A stretch of DNA of 7,360 bases from Myxococcales bacterium (lineage in GTDB: Bacteria; Myxococcota_A; UBA9160; SMWR01): the NCBI GenBank assembly GCA_022571825.1, contig JACZXC010000137.1, forward strand, positions 1 through 7,360. The letters are read 5' to 3'. Positions within the stretch are counted from its first letter, which is position 1; each line of letters opens with the position of its first letter. Shown one piece after another: positions 6,343 to 7,360 of this stretch. The translations under genes were made by a program, and so were the position numbers. The notes under the pieces were generated by a model. That model made no database searches. It had not been told where the DNA came from and saw only the letters and a program-made list of their open reading frames with translations.

Positions 6343-7360
6343 ATGTGCGCAGTACCGTGGCTGAGTAGAATCGCGTGCGCATTGCTGCTGCTCCCGGTGC
6401 TCCTGGCGACGACCTCCCCGGCGGGGGCCCAGGACGAGGACGGCCCGACCGGCGCCGACTCCGACGATCGCGAGATATTGCTACCGATCGAGGCTGACGA
6501 TACCGCCGTCCCCGACCCGAGCGGCGACATCAGCGAGATGGTCGTTCTCGGCACCGGCCGCGACGACTTTCTCAAGGACCTGTCGATCTCGACCACGAGC
6601 TTTGGCGCCGCGGAGATCAAGGCACTGCGGATCCAGAACATCGCCGACCTCGCCGAGTTCACCCCCAACCTCGAGATCAACACCCGCAGCGCCGCATCGA
6701 ACCCGACGCTCTTCATCCGGGGCATCGGCCTGAAGGACTACAACGCGAACGCGGCCGGCGCAGTGGCGATCTACCAGAATGGCATCAACATCAACTCCCC
6801 GGCGATTCAGCTCGGACAGCTCTTCGATGTCGAAGAGATCCTGGTCCTGCGCGGTCCGCAGGGGAGCGTGAACGGTCGCAACGCGACCGCGGGTGCCATC
6901 CATATCAATTCCGTGCTGCCAGACGGAGAACTGGATCTGTGGGGCAGCGCGACCTACGGCAACTTCAATGCCGTCCAGCTCGAAGGCGCGATCGCGTTCC
7001 CGGTGGTCAAAGATCTGCTCTCGACCCGGGTGGCTTTCACGGCGAACTGGCGCGATGGCACCACCAAGAACAACTGCGCGGACTGGGATCCCGAGTCGAT
7101 CGGCAGGCCCCGGCTCAACGAGAAGACGATTCGGGACGCCCTGGCCTTCAAGCTGCAGGACCCGGATTACATTCCGGCCAAAAAGTTTCCGAGACCCGAC
7201 CCGCCCGAACGCCCCGCTTTTAAACGCGATGAGGACGAGCAGGGGCGTCTGCTGATACCCGATAGTGTCTGCATCTGGGCCGCTCCCGGCTTCATCGAGG
7301 ACTCCGCGGGCGGGAGTATCCGAGGCCCCCAGAATTTGAGCTGGGTCCCATTCCCCTTCG
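6343..7360 (+). CDS. TonB-dependent outer-membrane receptor, N-terminal part (signal, TonB box, plug, first barrel strands)
   Basis: The frame is open from ATG at 6343 to the right edge, 339 codons without a stop. An in-frame TGA at 6310-6312 limits the start, and no upstream ATG, GTG or TTG exists. Residues 1-29 are a Sec signal peptide ending AGA, with cleavage before Q30. An acidic Asp-rich linker (about 30-62) leads to a TonB box at 65-72 (EMVVLGTG). The plug domain follows with IADLAEFTPNLEI (100-112), LFIRGIG (123-129) and the signature RGPQG (170-174) plus GRNATAGAIHI (178-188). Barrel strands start near 200. TonB-dependent receptors take up iron chelates, cobalamin, sugars or other ligands across the outer membrane with energy from TonB-ExbB-ExbD; the ligand here is unknown. 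After WRDG (236-239) at least 100 residues of loop-like sequence continue to the edge, with C245 and C310. No Shine-Dalgarno precedes the ATG. It is divergent from the operon. Confidence 0.93.
   Translation, partial: MCAVPWLSRIACALLLLPVLLATTSPAGAQDEDGPTGADSDDREILLPIEADDTAVPDPSGDISEMVVLGTGRDDFLKDLSISTTSFGAAEIKALRIQNIADLAEFTPNLEINTRSAASNPTLFIRGIGLKDYNANAAGAVAIYQNGININSPAIQLGQLFDVEEILVLRGPQGSVNGRNATAGAIHINSVLPDGELDLWGSATYGNFNAVQLEGAIAFPVVKDLLSTRVAFTANWRDGTTKNNCADWDPESIGRPRLNEKTIRDALAFKLQDPDYIPAKKFPRPDPPERPAFKRDEDEQGRLLIPDSVCIWAAPGFIEDSAGGSIRGPQNLSWVPFPF

Noticed and set aside
6183..6725. Upstream extension of the repeat-lipoprotein frame (start at 6725)
   Set aside because: It covers the intergenic promoters and runs antisense to the TonB receptor. 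The signal sequence and AAGGAGA site place the start at 6182.
6481..6903. Minus-strand open frame of 140 codons inside the receptor gene
   Set aside because: Antisense to the TonB box and plug motifs, with no domain or ribosome-binding site.
1..7360. Mobile elements, CRISPR arrays, tRNA or rRNA genes
   Set aside because: No transposase or integrase motif, terminal repeats, spaced repeats or RNA-gene signatures were found; coding density and composition look even throughout.

Overview
The window holds four genes and one short divergent control region. It comes from a G+C-rich Gram-negative bacterium, by eye about two thirds G+C. The Gram-negative assignment rests on a TonB-dependent outer-membrane receptor and on two proteins with lipoprotein-like signal sequences. 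The mix of a fused membrane/spermidine-synthase-like protein, tetratricopeptide and helical-repeat lipoproteins and a TonB receptor suggests an uncultured deltaproteobacterial, Myxococcota or similar lineage. That placement is inference; no marker gene is present.

Three genes lie head to tail on the minus strand and fill bases 1-6182. In order of transcription they are: (i) a 398-residue putative lipoprotein made of about nine 32-36-residue helical repeats, each marked by a conserved Trp or Phe (4986-6182); (ii) a large membrane protein of about 992 residues, with a multi-pass N-terminal half, a cytoplasmic-type S-adenosylmethionine-binding fold related to spermidine synthase, and a long C-terminal extension (1997-4975); (iii) a tetratricopeptide-repeat putative lipoprotein that runs off the left edge after 664 codons (<1-1993). 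The gaps are 10 and 3 bases, so the three are almost certainly one operon.

On the plus strand, starting at 6343 and running off the right edge, is a TonB-dependent receptor with signal peptide, TonB box, complete plug domain and the first barrel strands. It is followed by an unusually long loop region with two cysteines.

The 160 bases between the divergent genes (6183-6342) hold a strong ribosome-binding site for the operon, candidate -10 boxes facing both ways, an 18-base-period direct repeat (14 of 16 identical) and a 7-base inverted repeat that links the direct repeat to the receptor's putative promoter. The arrangement suggests shared control of the receptor and the operon by one regulator. 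A joint role of the four products at the cell envelope is a hypothesis; no substrate can be named from the sequence.

Many long open frames exist on the strand opposite these genes (for example 251-2566 plus). They are shadows caused by high G+C and are not annotated.
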